The translations under genes were made by a program, and so were the position numbers. This document shows, in pieces, positions 61,947-64,000 of a DNA stretch of 64,000 bases (position 1 is the stretch's first letter; every line of letters starts with the position of its first letter). The DNA is from Azospirillum sp. SYSU D00513 (GTDB lineage Bacteria; Pseudomonadota; Alphaproteobacteria; Azospirillales; Azospirillaceae). The notes under the pieces were generated by a model, which was not told the origin of the DNA, searched no databases, and saw only the letters and a list, made by a program, of their open reading frames with translations. The stretch lies in the NCBI RefSeq assembly GCF_017356015.1, contig NZ_JAFIQV010000002.1:235654-299653 (forward strand), read 5' to 3'.

Positions 61947-61982
61947 AAAAAGGGACCGCCGTTCGTTCGGCGGTCCCTTTTT
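61947..61982. terminator. strong terminator of secA
   Basis: AAAAAGGGACCGCCG (61947-61961) pairs perfectly with CGGCGGTCCCTTTTT (61968-61982) around a 6-base loop. Its symmetrical A/T ends let it act on both strands. Confidence 0.92.
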
Positions 61983-62156
61983 CGTTGGGTGCCTATAACT
62001 CGCTATAACTCCGTACAAGTGACTAAAGCCATCTGCGGCATCCCATCCGACGGCCTCCTGCCACGGCGTCGGACCCTCTCGAGCGTCCCTCGCACCCGCA
62101 ACCGGATACCGCTCGCGCAGATGATCAAACCCCTGATTTTCCGCCGCTCCCGCCAT
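61983..62156 (-). CDS. possible small minus-strand gene fragment after secA
   Basis: On the minus strand an ATG near 62156 is preceded by AAGGAGGGTTGACG, a near-perfect ribosome site. The frame reads MAGAAENQGFDHLRERYPVA and continues to GWDAADGFSHLYGVIASYRH near 62000, with a direct repeat (CTATAACT twice) at about 61992-62008. The frame then runs without a stop through the secA terminator into the antisense of secA (to 61545), so the native 3' end is missing or I have mis-called a non-coding stretch. No family is recognised. The remaining 62157-62452 holds the helicase promoter region and nothing else I can name. Confidence 0.3.
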
Positions 62157-62452
62157 CGTCAACCCTCCTTTCCGCATGCATGGCTGACCCGCGTCCGGCG
62201 GCGTTTCGGCGTCGCGAAGACCCTTGGAAGTTGCGGCGCAAAACCCTATCTTCGGGGCCTTGATCGCTGGAGGCTCGTCCGTCTCTTGAGCGAGACGCGG
62301 TAGGTTTCTGACGCGGCATCGTGCCGTGCTCCCCAGCAAGACGCCTCTCCCTCTTCGACCTCCTCCCGGCGAGATCCGCCGGCGCCAGACCGCTCCCCAA
62401 TCGGGGGCGCGGTCCGCTTCGCGCCGTCATGCCTGTGGAAAGGTTTTGCTCC

Positions 62453-63853
<1,401 letters not shown>

Positions 63854-63876
63854 GCCTCGGCTGACGCCATCGCCTG

Positions 63877-63915
63877 AAAAGGGCGCGGTCCTTCGGGGCC
63901 GCGCCCTTTTTCTTG
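63877..63915 (+). terminator. terminator of the DEAD-box helicase gene
   Basis: AAAAGGGCGCGG (63877-63888) pairs with CCGCGCCCTTTT (63899-63910), extended by TCC/GGG next to the loop, and is followed by TTCTTG. Confidence 0.88.
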
Positions 63916-64000
63916 GTGCGCCCAGCATGGGCGTTCTCTTGTGGGTGCAAGTCCCATCGTAAGCTGATCACGGCGAGCGAAGTGAAGCGCAACTGCGGAA
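63916..64000 (+). mobile_element. 5' end of a probable group II intron (cut by the window edge)
   Basis: Directly after the helicase terminator the sequence GTGCGCCCAGCATGGGCG begins, followed by TTGTGGGTGCAAGTCCCATC. From memory this is how many bacterial group II introns start: GTGCG at the 5' splice site, a CGCCCA/TGGGCG stem, then GGGTGCAAGTCCC. Group IIC introns are known to insert just downstream of terminator hairpins, which is exactly this position. Domains II-VI and the reverse transcriptase would lie beyond the window, so the call is provisional. Confidence 0.6.

Overview
The window is GC-rich, gene-dense DNA that reads like an alphaproteobacterium of the Rhodospirillales, probably Azospirillum or a close relative. 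I infer this from the codon usage, the sigma-54-type promoter in front of an ammonium transporter, the many PAS/REC signalling genes and the gene complement. No 16S gene is present, so the genus is an inference. Essential genes (rpmI-rplT-pheS-pheT, lepA, secA, folE, two tRNAs) point to a chromosome or a large chromid.

Layout. 1-4.3 kb: ribosomal proteins L35 and L20, then PheS and PheT. 4.3-8.2 kb: a receiver protein, an SH3-domain protein, an unknown protein and lepA. 8.3-9.4 kb: one visibly AT-rich gene resembling beta-family proteins, inserted between lepA and the glycogen genes glgC-glgA. 12.4-17.6 kb: amtB with a sigma-54-like promoter, a methyltransferase, an R. etli-type asparaginase and a TrmH-family enzyme. 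17.7-29.3 kb: a complete type I-C CRISPR-Cas locus (46 repeats and 45 spacers, then cas2, cas1, cas4, cas7, cas8c, cas5 and cas3, all transcribed leftward). 29.5-32.4 kb: a second, unrelated asparaginase, an MNT/HEPN pair bounded by a duplicated piece of that asparaginase gene, a PemK-type toxin-antitoxin pair and tRNA-Gly. 32.5-36.8 kb: GNAT, ApaG, GTP cyclohydrolase I, two receiver proteins and a YbaK-type deacylase. 36.8-38.8 kb: an iteron field around a plasmid-type repA. 39.2-44.3 kb: a STAS protein and a type VI secretion remnant (tssL, 5' part of tssM, tagF, ompA-like). 44.5-47.5 kb: a TRAP transporter. 47.6-53.3 kb: an EamA permease, an arginine/glycine-rich protein, a LOV-type hybrid kinase with receiver, and an MHYT kinase. 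53.5-63.9 kb: tRNA-Thr, recQ, mutT, argJ, ppiC, secA and a DEAD-box helicase. The window ends inside what looks like the 5' end of a group II intron placed just after the helicase terminator.

The most notable feature lies in the 478-bp gap between cas3 and cas5. It holds a crRNA-like unit on the + strand: a degenerate CRISPR repeat that keeps a short hairpin and 10 of the 11 bases of the 5' handle, followed by a short pseudo-spacer and a strong hairpin. The pseudo-spacer's first 15 bases match a site about 90 bp upstream of the cas5 start. That site has a TTC (type I-C) PAM, and the only mismatches are at positions 6 and 12, which are the flipped-out positions in type I crRNA pairing. This is what one expects of a Cascade-guiding regulatory RNA, either of the CreR kind (cas autorepression) or of the CreA kind (antitoxin of a CreTA module). 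The claim rests on the sequence alone and has not been tested.
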